From: an uncultured SAR324 cluster bacterium
Lineage (GTDB): Bacteria > SAR324 > NAC60-12
DNA length: 64,000 nucleotides
Reading direction: 5' to 3'
Assembly (NCBI GenBank): GCA_905182865.1
Contig: CAJJCY010000004.1
Coordinates: 434,001-498,000 of the forward strand
The notes beneath the pieces were generated by a model that saw only the letters and a program-made list of their open reading frames with translations, did not search any database and was not told where the DNA came from. Positions 19,250-29,815 of the stretch are shown here, piece by piece. How positions within the stretch are numbered: position 1 is the stretch's first letter; the number at the start of each line of letters is the position of its first letter. Position numbers and translations under genes: made by a program.

Positions 19250-19715
19250 TTTTGCCGTCCTGCTGATTGCAGTACCTCATAGTGCTCTGGGACAACTATG
19301 GAATGTAATTGGTTGTCATTTGATTTCTGCCGCAATCGGCGTAGTCTGCTACCAGTGACTCCCTTCCGGCGGAATTGCTACAGGTGCCAGTGTTGGTTTG
19401 GCAATTGGAGAAATGTATTATACATGATGTATGCACCCTCCGGGCGGCGCAACTCCTCTGTCTGCAGTAATCGGCGCACCAAACATTCATGCTCTGGGCT
19501 ACCAATATATTCTTACTTCAATTGCAATCAATACAGTAATCATTCTTCTGTCGGCACTTTTTTTTAACACCTTGTTTCATTGGAGGCGCTATTCTCCATT
19601 TGTACTATCAAAAGAATTCAGAAAGGACTACTATCAAGTTGTGAATGAACCAGTGGATCATGCTTATTTTGTTTATGCACTAAGTCAAATGGACACTTTC
19701 ATTGATGTTACCTAA
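19250..19715 (+). pseudogene. Remnant of an HPP-family integral membrane protein
   Basis: Pieces of an HPP-type membrane protein can be read in changing frames: FAVLLIAVPHSALGQLWNVI, then HLISAAIGVVCYQ, SVGLAIGEM, and from 19431 MHPPGGATPLSAVIGAPNIH followed by LTSIAINTVIILLSALFF. HPPGGAT is the family hallmark. The 5' half is missing and at least two stops or frame changes interrupt it, so no functional product is expected. It lies between the Ldh2-type gene and the mutase. A low-quality stretch of sequence could exaggerate the decay, but the missing N-terminal half is not explained by single-base errors. Confidence 0.7.
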
Positions 19716-19777
19716 GATGATTTGCTGAAAATTTATCATTTGGCCACTGAAAGAAAAGTCAACTTAAATAAATAAAA

Positions 19778-22700
19778 ATGAACTCTCCCCAGCCTGTCAT
19801 AAAAACAATCGCACTTAAAAACAGTGTTCGTATTGTTACCGCCACAAGCTTATTTGACGGACATGATGCTGCGATCAACGTCATGCGCCGTACTGATGCA
19901 GTCCTCTGGGCGCCGAAGTCATTCACCTCGGCCATGACCAATCGGCACAAGCTGTGGAATTGTCATTGTGCCGTGCAGGAAGACGCTCCATGCCATTGCT
20001 GTCACCTCTTACCAAGGCGGTCACGTGGAATATTTCCACTACATGCTGGACTTGTTAAGGGAGAAAGGTTCAGGACATATTCAGGTTTTTGCAGGCGGCG
20101 GAGGTGTGATCATTCAAAGTGAAATTCAGGAATTGACGGATTACGGTATCAGTCGAGTTTATTCTCCTGAAGACGGCCGTAAACTTGGCCTGACGGGCAT
20201 GATTGCTGATATGCTTAAACGTTCTGATTTTCAGGTTTTGCCGGATAAATTTGAACCTCATGCAGACAAACTGGTTACGGAAAACGTTCAACATATTGCT
20301 CATAGTCTGACTTGGATCGAACAATACGTGAAAGGTTCACAGATGGCACCTGAAAATAAAGTAGTGGAACCTCTGGAAGCAGTACAAAAAGTTTTGAATA
20401 AACTCCACTCACAAGACTCTCTGGTGGAGAATTCACAGGCTCCGGTGATTGGTTTGACCGGAACAGGAGGTGCAGGAAAGTCATGTCTGGCAGATGAATT
20501 GTTACGAAGTTTTCTTGAGGAATTTCCTGAAAAGCGCATAGCTATTTTGTCAGTAGATCCCTCCAAACGCAAAACCGGTGGAGCACTTCTTGGTGACCGG
20601 ATGCGTATGAATTCCATCAACGACCCCCGTGTTTACATGCGTTCACTGGCCACACGCCGTTCACACCTGGCCACTTCTACTGCACTGGAAGGTGCTGTTA
20701 GCTTACTGCAGGCAACCGGGAAATCCGGAGGCGGAGGATTTGATTTGATTTTGGTGGAAACTGCCGGCATCGGTCAGAGCGACTCAGAGATTTCGGATTT
20801 TGTTGATTTGAGTGTTTATGTGATGACACCGGAATTTGGTGCGGCTACTCAACTGGAAAAGATTGATATGATTGACTTTGCCGATTGTATTGTAATCAAC
20901 AAATTTGACAAACCTGGAGCACAGGATGCTTTGCTGGCTGTGGGCAAACAGTATAAACGCAGTCGAAATGACTTTGATGCAACTACTGAAACAATGCCTA
21001 TTTTTGGAGTGGTTGCCAATCGTTTCAACGACAGCGGTACAAACTGGTTTTATCACAATTTGATCGAAATCCTGATCAAGAAAAAATCACTTAACTGGAA
21101 ACGCAGTCATGAAGCTGAATTTGCTATTTCAGAAATTACAGAGTTGATACCGTCGGACCGTAAAGAATATTTACGGCAAATCGCTGACTGCGTACGTACC
21201 TACAAAAAAGAAATCCGGAAAAACGCAAAGACTGCAGCGGAATGTGGACAATTGTACGGAACCCTTAAACAAATGCTGGGAGAAACCGAAAATAAAAATA
21301 GCTGGAACATACTACAGCCCTGCCCGATTGAAAATATTCCGGAAACTGCTCATACAGTGGCGGAACTATATAATGAAAAAATCTCAAAACTTCCGAAATC
21401 ACTACGGGTGCAACTGAGTGAATTTCATGAAAATAACCAGGCGTATCTGGGCGAAAATTTCAGCTTTTATATTCGCAACAAAGAACTAAATATTTCGAAT
21501 CACAGTATCAGTCTTTCTGGACTCAAAATTCCTAAAATCGCCACGCCCAAATTTAACGACTGGGGCGAGATTGCAAGCTGGTTGGGATTGGAAAATTTTC
21601 CCGGAAGTTTTCCGTTTACCGGTGGTGTTTTTCCTTTCAAACGTGAAGGCGAAGACCCGACCCGCATGTTTGCCGGAGAAGGAATTGCAGAGCGTACAAA
21701 CCGGCGTTTTCATTTGCTGGCCTGTGATCAGCCTGCAACACGCTTGAGTACAGCGTTTGACTCGGTGACGCTTTATGGTTCAAATCCGAATTTGCGACCC
21801 GATATTTTTGGAAAAATCGGAAATGCAGGGGTTTCAATTTGTTGTTTAGATGATGCGAAAAAACTATATTCAGGTTTTGACCTTTCTACTAGCTAGCACA
21901 TCAGTGTCCATGACTATAAATGGTCCAGCGCCTATGTTGCTTGGGTTCTTCATGAATGCAGCCATTGATCAGCAAATAGAAAAACATTTACGTGAAAACG
22001 GGCATTTAGAAAAAGCGAAAAAAACGCTCCAAGAACGCTACAAAAAACAGGATGTGGAGCCTCCGGAGTATCGTATGGAGCGTCCAGAAAATCACGATGG
22101 ACTAGGTTTGGAATTATTGGGATTGTCCGGTAAACATTTTGTAGATAATGAAACTTACAGTGCTATAAAGGCTGATGTATTAAACAACATCCGCGGAACG
22201 GTTCAGGCAGATATTTTGAAGGAAGACCAGGCGCAAAACACTTGTATTTTCAGCACAAATTTTGCTTTGCAGATGATGGGTGACATTCAGGAATATTTTA
22301 CTGCAAACGATGTCCGAAACTTTTATTCGGTAAGTATTTCCGGATATCATATTGCTGAAGCCGGAGCAAATCCGATCAGCCAGGTTGCCTTCACACTTGC
22401 TAATGGATTTACTCTGATTGAGTATTATCTGGCACGCGGCTTGGCAATTGACGATTTTGCGCGTAACCTGAGCTTCTTTTTCAGTAACGGAATGGATCCT
22501 GAATATGCGGTAATTGGAAGGGTAGCACGCAGAATTTTTGCTGTCACACTGCGTAATTTGTATGGAGCAAATGAACGCTCACAAAAATTAAAATATCACA
22601 TACAAACTTCCGGACGTTCCCTGCATGCAATGGAGATGGATTTCAATGACATCCGGACAACACTTCAGGCACTTTATGCCGTTTACGATAACTGTAATTC

Positions 22701-23275
22701 ACTTCACACCAACGCTTACGACGAAGCGGTTACAACTCCAACGGCTGCCAATGATTCTGTAGCATGTATAGGCATATGACCCACAATAGCAGCATCGGTA
22801 AGGGAAAGAATAGGCATTTATTATTGAAGAGTTGACAGATCTTGTAGAAGAAGCAGTATTGACAGAATTTGATCGTATCACTGAACGTGGTGGGGTTCTT
22901 GGTGCAATGGAAACGATGTACCAGCGTAACAAAATTCAGGAGGAATCACTTTATTACGAAACTCTTAAACATTCCGGAGAACTGCCTATAATGGGTGTGA
23001 ACACTTTTCTTAACCCAAATCCTGCTGAAACTGATACAGAAATTGAATTAGCGCGTTCAACGGAAGAAGAAAAGACAATGCAAATCCATGATCTGGAGAA
23101 TTTTCATAAGTTCCACTCCAAAGAGCGAGACTCAATGATGGAACGTCTCAGAGAGGCGGCACTAAAAAATGGCAATATTTTTGAGATCCTGATGGAGTCT
23201 GTGCAAGTTTGTTCATTGGGACAAATCACTCAACAGCTTTACCAAATCGGCGGACAGTACCGTAGAAATATGTAA
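19778..23275 (+). pseudogene. icmF: IcmF: fused isobutyryl-CoA mutase with its G-protein chaperone, multiply frame-broken
   Basis: The locus encodes the IcmF domain order: B12-binding domain (RIVTATSLFDGHDAAINVMR, then VTSYQGGHVEYFHYMLDLL), a MeaB-like GTPase (Walker A GLTGTGGAGKSC; VDPSKRKTGGALLGDRMRM; VINKFDKPG) and the mutase barrel (DEDPTRMFAGEG-like segment, [59 protein letters not shown]). IcmF interconverts isobutyryl- and n-butyryl-CoA using adenosylcobalamin. Frame breaks lie at about 19890-19970, 21890 and 22770-22840; the last also lacks a conserved helix region of about 25 residues. Total span (about 1,166 codons) fits the roughly 1,090-residue family. Either a decaying gene or poor sequence. 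The 3' terminal segment has EELTDLVEEAVLTEFDRIT. Confidence 0.85.
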
Positions 23276-23579
23276 GGCATGAATTGACACTAAAACGATT
23301 CATTCTGATTTAGTGACAAATGAAATAATGTTGTCAGTCCTCAAATTAAGACCATGTTTTGTTCCAGCATAAAAGTATTTGCACCTGCATTAAAAACAAA
23401 CAATTTTTCAAATCTGAATTCAGTGGGGGAATTATTTATAATTCTTCTTAGAGCCTGACCATTTGATGCAGACTTGTTTTTTTAGCCGGCTTAAAATTTA
23501 TTTCTCGGGGTTTTGTCTAGTATTTTTTGAAAACAAACTACAAAAATCTTGTTCCTGAAACAGCACAGAAAAATCAAAT
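23276..23579. other. Intergenic region between convergent icmF and tsaC/sua5
   Basis: No gene seen. A weak inverted repeat (CACTAAA/TTTAGTG, 23288-23315) lies just after icmF but lacks a clear T tract. Confidence 0.3.
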
Positions 23580-24206
23580 TTAAGTTTCACAGAGACCGGA
23601 GTTATATTGAACCACGCTGAAAAGAAAAACTTCAAAATTTTTGTTTTGGCAATTTAAGATCGTCGAGGCCCTATTTTCTTCCAGTTCTCCTCCATCAATA
23701 ATCATATCAACCTTGTTGTTCAACTGATTATGGACTTCTGTTGCAGAAGAGCATTCCGGCATGCCTGTGAGGTTGGCGCTTGTACCAATTATTGGACAAC
23801 TTCCCAATTCTATCAGGCACTGCGCAGCTGGAGCACTCGTGTAACGTACGGCTAAAGTTCCGTCACTGTTTTGAAGGTGTTGCGGAAGTTCCGGATTCGC
23901 GGCTAAAATCAAGGTCAGTGGACCCGGCCAAAAAGCATTCATTAAATCATCAATACGAGAGTCGTTCCACAGACAAAGACCTGGCAGCCATTCAGGTGTA
24001 GTCAGCACAAGCAACGGTTTATTTCTGGGCCGTTCCTTAATGTTATAAACACGATCTGCAACTTTTTTTAAAAACGCATTTCCACCCAAACCATAAAAGG
24101 TTTCAGTAGGAAAAGCCAGAACTTTATTATGCAAAAGTGCTGTTTTAACCAATATTTCTTCTGTTTTTGAAAAAGGAAATTTGACTAATCGTGCCATATT
24201 TTCCAT
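23580..24206 (-). CDS. L-threonylcarbamoyladenylate synthase (Sua5/YciO/YrdC family)
   Basis: The enzyme makes threonylcarbamoyl-AMP from threonine, bicarbonate and ATP for the t6A37 tRNA modification. Family features: LAFPTETFYGLGGNAF near residues 30-45, the KxR-type motif IKERPRNKPLLVL, FWPGPLTLILAAN, LAVRYTSAP and PIIGTSANLTGMP. The 208-residue length fits the TsaC-like form without the extra Sua5 domain. The last roughly 15 residues look out of frame: the bases TTTTTCTTTTCAGCGTGGTTCAATATAA would read QRGSI-stop in the next frame, matching the usual R-x-G ending, so a one-base slip near 23605 is suspected. It stands upstream of icmF in convergent orientation. Confidence 0.9.
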   Translation of the reverse strand: MENMARLVKFPFSKTEEILVKTALLHNKVLAFPTETFYGLGGNAFLKKVADRVYNIKERPRNKPLLVLTTPEWLPGLCLWNDSRIDDLMNAFWPGPLTLILAANPELPQHLQNSDGTLAVRYTSAPAAQCLIELGSCPIIGTSANLTGMPECSSATEVHNQLNNKVDMIIDGGELEENRASTILNCQNKNFEVFLFSVVQYNSGLCET

Positions 24207-24366
24207 CCTTGCCCTTGATTAGCAGTATTGTAATCAAGCTCTAAAAAGGCCTGTAATACCGTCTTAAGATTTTTTGAAGTCTTGTCATGCTTTTACACGC
24301 CCTGTTAAGTCTGAGAGCTCTTACGGCATATAATCCCAACCTTGACTGTGATCCTTGTCATTTGTT

Positions 24367-25518
24367 TTATTTACCATCAATCCACCCGGACAAGTGGCTT
24401 ACCCTTCCGTATGTAATTCGTGAAACACGAAATGTGGTAAGAGCCAGGTGGTTACGTGAATCGAGGTATACTGGAGGTAACAACTTTCCCTGCCATTTTG
24501 TTATACTTTCAGCAGCAGAAACTGCTTTTTGTCTACTCAAAGAACGCCCCGATCGATTTAAGACTTCAACCATTAATTCTGCTACTGCATGGCCATAAAG
24601 AGTCCAGCGGTTGAGAGCCAGGTTTGGCGCATATTCACTGAGTATTAGCTTATGTAATATTTGACCAGGATGTTCTGTTTCAATTTTAAGGGGATATGCT
24701 GTTAAAACACGTACTCGTTCAGAAACTTTTTGACCCAACCACTCAGTTAGTCGACTATCCGCAAGCGCGTGTCCTGTTAACATGGGAATATTTATCTGAG
24801 GAGAAAACTTCAAGAAGTTCATAACATCAGTATAATTTCCCAATACAACCAGAAAATCTGGATTATTCCTACGAATCAGCTGCCATTCTGCGTTAAGCCG
24901 TCCTGCTTTTCCCGGCAGCAGTTTGGCAGAAACGTTATACAATTCTTTGGTCAAGGCTTTTACTGACCTCTGATATACAGGATTTTCAGGATACCAGATG
25001 ATAAACTCTTTTCCAGTGTGCTTTTCTGTAATATATTTTCCAATAACACGCGCTTCGGTTTCAGCAGTAGGCATAAAACCAAAGACATTTGCACGAAGGG
25101 GTTGTGTCCATTCCGGCAAATCTGAGCCGACAAAAAAACTTGGCAGTCTTTGCTCTTTTAACAAAGGGTAAACTGCTTGATGAGTTTTACTGCCAATACC
25201 ACTGAAAACAGCAAATATGTCATTTTTTAAAGTCAGTTCCTCCAGTTCCTCTTTAGCTTTGTATGGTTTCAACTGATCATCAATTATTTTCAATTCAATT
25301 GAACGACCGTGTACTCCGCCCTGATCATTTACATATTTAAAATAGGCCTGCGCGCTTTTTCCTATATCAGAATATTCCTTTGCAGGTCCACTCAATGGCT
25401 GATGAGTTACAAAAACAATATTTTTTGGAAAGACTCCGGTTTCGGCAAAACAGAAATGAGTAATTGAAAACAAAAATACAAGTATGACGGTCAGTCGAAA
25501 CAGTTTCATATTTTTCAT
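24367..25518 (-). CDS. Periplasmic amino-acid-type (Leu/Ile/Val) ABC substrate-binding protein
   Basis: A 383-residue exported protein: a signal peptide (LFRLTVILVFLFSITHFCFA, cleavage near residue 26) followed by a type 1 periplasmic-binding fold. The N-lobe has PLSGPAKEYSDIGKSAQAYF, VNDQGGVHGRSIELKIIDDQ and the FAVFSGIGSKTH loop. The pattern matches LivJ/branched-chain amino-acid receptors. No permease or ATPase genes are adjacent, so it is an orphan receptor whose transporter lies elsewhere or that serves sensing. An inverted repeat (AACTCG/CGAGTT, 25531-25549) sits 13 nt upstream of its start, a possible operator. Ligand unknown. Confidence 0.85.
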   Translation of the reverse strand: MKNMKLFRLTVILVFLFSITHFCFAETGVFPKNIVFVTHQPLSGPAKEYSDIGKSAQAYFKYVNDQGGVHGRSIELKIIDDQLKPYKAKEELEELTLKNDIFAVFSGIGSKTHQAVYPLLKEQRLPSFFVGSDLPEWTQPLRANVFGFMPTAETEARVIGKYITEKHTGKEFIIWYPENPVYQRSVKALTKELYNVSAKLLPGKAGRLNAEWQLIRRNNPDFLVVLGNYTDVMNFLKFSPQINIPMLTGHALADSRLTEWLGQKVSERVRVLTAYPLKIETEHPGQILHKLILSEYAPNLALNRWTLYGHAVAELMVEVLNRSGRSLSRQKAVSAAESITKWQGKLLPPVYLDSRNHLALTTFRVSRITYGRVSHLSGWIDGK

Positions 25519-25866
25519 GTATATTTAATTAACTCGACAGTCACGAGTTTTATCATGTCAACCCAAACATCTGTGAAGGATCTTATAAGGTAACAACACT
25601 TTATAAAATCTTTCCTTTCGGTCGAGATGTCATTCAGCAGTCAATAATATGAGTTTCTTATTAAATTTAATGGCTCACGCCTTAATTAATTGTGATAAAC
25701 TCAAAAAAAATAAGCAACACATGTTTGACATTCATTAACAGTCTATAAGCTATTATATCAAAAACTTACATGTTCAGTAATTTTCATTCCACAATCAGTT
25801 CGATAACTAGTGTTGTCGGGGTTACAACCGGTTACTAAAGCATCAATAACAGCTTATTATTTTAGC
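25519..25866. other. Intergenic region upstream of the binding-protein gene
   Basis: No gene seen. It contains the AACTCG/CGAGTT inverted repeat at 25531-25549 near the binding-protein start. The rest is AT-rich without recognisable structure. Confidence 0.35.
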
Positions 25867-28074
25867 TCAAAACAAAGGAGCTGCACCCAATTCTGACAGT
25901 TGATGCAGTAAACCGGTAAAACGGCGTGTTGAACCTTCATTTTCAACGGCCTTCTTAATAGCTGCATCTGTTCCAATCAAAACAACTAACTGTTTCCCAC
26001 GGGTGATTGCAGTGTAGAGTAAATTCCGCTGAAGCATCATATAATGGTGTGTAGTGAGAGGAACTATCACTGCCGAATATTCACTTCCCTGGGATTTGTG
26101 AACCGTGATTGCGTAGGCCAGAGATAGTTGATCTATCTCTTTCCCCTGGTAATGAACAATTTGCTGATCAAATTTAACATGCAGTTCTTTGGTTTTTGGA
26201 TCGCAATTAACAATTCTTCCAAGATCACCGTTGAAAACCAGTTTCTCATAATCATTTTGCTGCTGCATCACTTTGTCTCCAATCCGGAACCACTGTTCAA
26301 GATGTTCCAGACCTTTTGCATCTGGATTTATTACATCCTGCAGTTTCCGGTTTAGATTTATTGCACCTGTGACTCCACGGTGCATCGGCGTCAGGACCTG
26401 AATATCCATCATCGGATCAAGCTCGAAACGCTGGGGAATCCTTTCGGTACTCATCAGCAGTATTTTTTCAACAATTTTTTCCGGATTCGACTCTTTAATA
26501 AAATAAAAATCCAGCAGCTGATTATCATCTTCCGTTTGTCGATTTGAGCTACTGAAGTCCGGCATTTCTCCCCGACGAACTTTGTGAGCATTGACTGTAA
26601 TAAAACTATCAGCTGCCTGCCGAAAAATATGATCGAGGCGCACAACGGGAATTAATCCGGATTCAATTAAATCCGACAACACTGCTCCTGCACCCACTGA
26701 CGGCAATTGATCTACATCCCCGACTAGAATCAAACGTGACGCAGATGGAACGGCTTCCAGCAAACTATCCATCAGCAGAGTATCGATCATTGAAGTTTCA
26801 TCAAGGATCAGCAATTCCTGCTCCAGAGGATTTTCCCTGTCACGCTTAAAACCTATGTTGCTTGCTTCAAGAAGACGGTGAATTGTGGAAGCTGCAGCAC
26901 CGGTAGTTTCAGTGATTCGTTTTGCAGCACGTCCAGTAGGTGCAGCAAGTGCAATTGCAGGAATTCTGGTACGCATCAGTCCAAGTATAAACCGCACAAT
27001 GGTTGTTTTACCTGTACCGGGGCCACCCGTTATAATCAGCACTTTATGCTGAAGAGCTGCTTCAACTGCCTCTCTCTGGGCAGGATCAAGCTTCAGGCCA
27101 ACTTTTAGTTCCTGCTCTTCTATCAGATAAGATTCACCCTCATAAACCGTATAGGCTTCACTGTTAAGGATTCGAAAAATATTCTCCGCAACACGCCGTT
27201 CTGCTTTGTAAAATCTCGGACGGGAAACCAATTCCTGCTCATTACCTGAAGCATCTTCAATTTTATCACTATTCAACAAACGATCTTCCAGCAATTGCCG
27301 AATTGATGACTCCAGCATTGATGAATCAATATTAAGCTCTTGCACCGTTTTTTCTAGCAAATCCCGACGAGGGAAACAGGTGTGACCATTGAGTGCCTGT
27401 TGTTCCAGCATATAAAGTAAGCCTGCGTCAGCACGATGCGGAGAGTTATTATCGAATCCCAGATTGCGTGCAATACCATCTGCAGTAAGAAAACCTATTC
27501 CCGGTATATCAGTTAACTGATACGGATTTGCTTTGATCAAAGGAATACTGTTCAAGCCATTCTTCACAAAAATACGTTGTGCATAAGCGTGTGATATTCC
27601 TACTCCACGCAAAAAAGTCATTACATCCCGGAGACCTCTTTGAGCATCCCACGCATCAAGCAGAGATTTTTGTTGTTTTCTGCCGACGCCTTTAACTTTC
27701 GATAATAATTTTGGAGAACTGTCTATAATTTTAAAAGTATCTTTTCCGAACTTTTTGACAATTCGCTCTGCCGTTATTTTACCAATTCCCTTAAATACTT
27801 CAGAAGAAAGGTAGCGTATAATCCCTTCTTCAGAGGTTGGTTCAACAGGCATGAATTCACGAATCGAAAATTGACGTCCATAAGTTTTGTGATTCTCCCA
27901 ACTGCCTTTTAAACGTAATGTTTCATGCTCATGGGTGTTGAAAACAATGCCTTTTACAGTGATCGGCCTGATGGAATTTTCTGTTATAAATGTACCAATT
28001 AAAAATCCGTTTTCCGGATTTGTGTACAAAATTTTTTCCAGAGTACCGACTAAGCTAACAAAGTCTTCGGACAT
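25867..28074 (-). CDS. recD2: RecD2-type ATP-dependent DNA helicase
   Basis: A 735-residue SF1B 5'-3' helicase not tied to RecBC. The N-terminal region (residues 1-90) is the RecD2 OB-like domain, followed by helix-hairpin-helix segments (FKGIGKITAERIVKKFG; KVKGVGRKQQKSLL; DIPGIGFLTADGIARNLG). The motor has Walker A IITGGPGTGKTTIVRF near residue 347, LAAPTGRAAKRITE, Walker B LLILDETSMID, LVGDVDQLPSVGAGA and the C-terminal AYAITVHKSQGSEYSAVIVP and YTAITRGKQLVVLIG. RecD2 acts in replication-fork repair and mismatch repair. No recB or recC is in the window. Intact, with an ATG start and the usual length. Confidence 0.95.
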   Translation of the reverse strand: MSEDFVSLVGTLEKILYTNPENGFLIGTFITENSIRPITVKGIVFNTHEHETLRLKGSWENHKTYGRQFSIREFMPVEPTSEEGIIRYLSSEVFKGIGKITAERIVKKFGKDTFKIIDSSPKLLSKVKGVGRKQQKSLLDAWDAQRGLRDVMTFLRGVGISHAYAQRIFVKNGLNSIPLIKANPYQLTDIPGIGFLTADGIARNLGFDNNSPHRADAGLLYMLEQQALNGHTCFPRRDLLEKTVQELNIDSSMLESSIRQLLEDRLLNSDKIEDASGNEQELVSRPRFYKAERRVAENIFRILNSEAYTVYEGESYLIEEQELKVGLKLDPAQREAVEAALQHKVLIITGGPGTGKTTIVRFILGLMRTRIPAIALAAPTGRAAKRITETTGAAASTIHRLLEASNIGFKRDRENPLEQELLILDETSMIDTLLMDSLLEAVPSASRLILVGDVDQLPSVGAGAVLSDLIESGLIPVVRLDHIFRQAADSFITVNAHKVRRGEMPDFSSSNRQTEDDNQLLDFYFIKESNPEKIVEKILLMSTERIPQRFELDPMMDIQVLTPMHRGVTGAINLNRKLQDVINPDAKGLEHLEQWFRIGDKVMQQQNDYEKLVFNGDLGRIVNCDPKTKELHVKFDQQIVHYQGKEIDQLSLAYAITVHKSQGSEYSAVIVPLTTHHYMMLQRNLLYTAITRGKQLVVLIGTDAAIKKAVENEGSTRRFTGLLHQLSELGAAPLF

Positions 28075-28294
28075 TGGTTTTTCAGGAAGTATAATAATTA
28101 ATTTTATATCAAATTAGTATCAGAATGGGATTCAAACCAGCCAGTTTTTCCCATGAGGTAACTTTGTTGAAAAAGGGACTCAAAAAACGGAAGCACATGG
28201 CTTTCGGGCTTTTACAAAAAAACCTTGCAGTAGTAATCAGCAATCGAACAATTACTTTTTGGTTTTATTGAATAATATTATATTCCAGCAAGTA

Positions 28295-28807
28295 CTAATT
28301 TGGTGGAATATAAAAAGGAGACCGGATCATCTGTAGTAAATCGAAGCGCCACTTCCCACCTTCCTTCAGCAGCAAAAATGATTGCTGCTTTGTAAATTGT
28401 AAATCTAGAATGCTTTTGTGTCGAAATACAATTGCAGCATTAACATAAAGCAATGTAAGGTATCGATATGATATTTCAGGTTCTTTTCCAGTTTTCAAAC
28501 CAGCCGGAACCCAGTCCAGTTCAATCATTCGTGTTGCAAATTCTTCAATGCTAATTTGATCTGTGGAATGTTTTTTGCCGAATTTGTATAATTCAAAATA
28601 GCGTTCCTCCTGCCAGAGTTGCAGATAGTTCAGAAACACAACCCTGGTTTCTTTACGGATTGCCTCCAATTCAAAAGGTGTAGGTTGACGGGCAATTGCA
28701 CCATGAACAGCTACAAATAAACTGAGTACGCAGAACAAAAAAAGTAGTGTGAATAATTTATTTTTTGAAAATATCAGCTTATTCAAATTTACCGATTTAT
28801 AATTCAT
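28295..28807 (-). CDS. Small exported protein of unknown function
   Basis: A 170-residue protein with a signal peptide or membrane anchor at about residues 17-38 (LFTLLFLFCVLSLFVAVHGA) and a compact mature part. The mature part (ETRVVFLNYLQLWQEERYFE, then LLKEGGKWRFDLLQ) looks like an NTF2/SnoaL-type or DUF4864-like alpha+beta fold; that similarity is an impression. Its start overlaps the end of holB by 4 nt (28804-28807), so it is translated from the same message. No catalytic residues are recognisable. Confidence 0.7.
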   Translation of the reverse strand: MNYKSVNLNKLIFSKNKLFTLLFLFCVLSLFVAVHGAIARQPTPFELEAIRKETRVVFLNYLQLWQEERYFELYKFGKKHSTDQISIEEFATRMIELDWVPAGLKTGKEPEISYRYLTLLYVNAAIVFRHKSILDLQFTKQQSFLLLKEGGKWRFDLLQMIRSPFYIPPN

Positions 28808-29808
28808 ACAACTCTACGGTACATCTGCAAACATAGAGATTCAACTGCAAGTGACTTATTTGCATTAAGTTCAATGGTTCTTCTTGATTCTGCTATCAAG
28901 CCAAAAATTTCGAAAATTTGCTGCAGAGTAAAATGCTCTCCACTTTTTCTCAATGAAGAAATGCAGTTTTCATCAGAACCAACTGTCTGGTTTATCAGTT
29001 TTTCTTCGGGAAGACCACGAAACAGCCATGTTAAATCACGAAACCAAGTTTCCAGAAAATCCAGCAGCAAACGCCATTCTTCATTTTTTGATTTAGCCCA
29101 GGTTTCACAGGTCCGTAGCATCTCTTCCAGTGTTGCTGCAGAAAATGTGGTCAGCCAGTGGATGGCCGTTTGCTGGACAGTTTCCATAAGTTCAAGACGT
29201 TCAGCAAGATTTACATTTACGCTTCCCATACTGAAGGAACTGAGCAACTGAATCCGGGCAGTTGACAGGTTCGTTGTGTCCCGCAAAATCCGTTCCGAAA
29301 TTTCCTCAGTCAATGGACGAAATCGTATTTGTTGGCAACGCGAAACAATTGTTTCCAGCAGTTGTTGTGATGAATCCGCAATCAAAATCAGCAAAGTATT
29401 CGGTGCCGGTTCCTCTAACGTTTTTAAAAAAGCATTAGCTGCTTCCCGGCCCAAATGCTGTGCTCCATCAAGAATCAATACGCGTTTTTTTGCCTGATCC
29501 GGATGAAGGTGAAGCCAGTTCAATGATTTACGGATTTGATCTATCTTAATAAACTTGCCGTCAGGAATCAGAACCTGGAAATCCAGAAAATTCTGTTCTG
29601 CAATTTGAAAACAAATATCACATTCTCCACAAGCATCTTCTCCACATTTTCTGCAATTAAGTTTTTGTGCAAGAGCAACAGCTGTTTTGTATTTACCAAT
29701 ATTTGCCTGGCCGGTGAACAACCATGCATGAGGCATCCTGTCCCTCTGAACGGCTTGATTCAGCAGGTCAATTGCGTGTTCTTGTCCGTAAATTTCTCTA
29801 AACGACAT
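28804..29808 (-). CDS. holB: DNA polymerase III delta-prime subunit (clamp loader)
   Basis: The clamp-loader stator subunit that helps load the beta clamp. The chosen start is the ATG at 29808 (MSFREIYGQEHAIDLLNQAV), which matches family N-termini; the frame extends to 29880 but the extra residues overlap mgtE. Features: a degenerate nucleotide site (TGQANIGKYKTAVALA), the zinc module (CRKCGEDACGECDIC), a Walker-B-like VLILDGAQHLG, and LLETIVSRCQQIRFRPLT with the SRC arginine motif. The degenerate Walker A (GKY rather than GKT/S) is expected for delta-prime, which does not hydrolyse ATP. About 334 residues. It lies 7 nt after mgtE. Confidence 0.92.
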   Translation of the reverse strand: MSFREIYGQEHAIDLLNQAVQRDRMPHAWLFTGQANIGKYKTAVALAQKLNCRKCGEDACGECDICFQIAEQNFLDFQVLIPDGKFIKIDQIRKSLNWLHLHPDQAKKRVLILDGAQHLGREAANAFLKTLEEPAPNTLLILIADSSQQLLETIVSRCQQIRFRPLTEEISERILRDTTNLSTARIQLLSSFSMGSVNVNLAERLELMETVQQTAIHWLTTFSAATLEEMLRTCETWAKSKNEEWRLLLDFLETWFRDLTWLFRGLPEEKLINQTVGSDENCISSLRKSGEHFTLQQIFEIFGLIAESRRTIELNANKSLAVESLCLQMYRRVV

Positions 29809-29815
29809 TGTTCTA

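Noticed and set aside
24287..24598. 103-residue plus-strand frame opposite the binding-protein gene
   Set aside because: It overlaps the well-supported minus-strand coding region and has no features of its own.
28125..28145. GGGATTCAAACC, resembling a reversed tRNA T-loop
   Set aside because: Position 56 would be T instead of the invariant C, and no acceptor, D or anticodon stems can be built around it.
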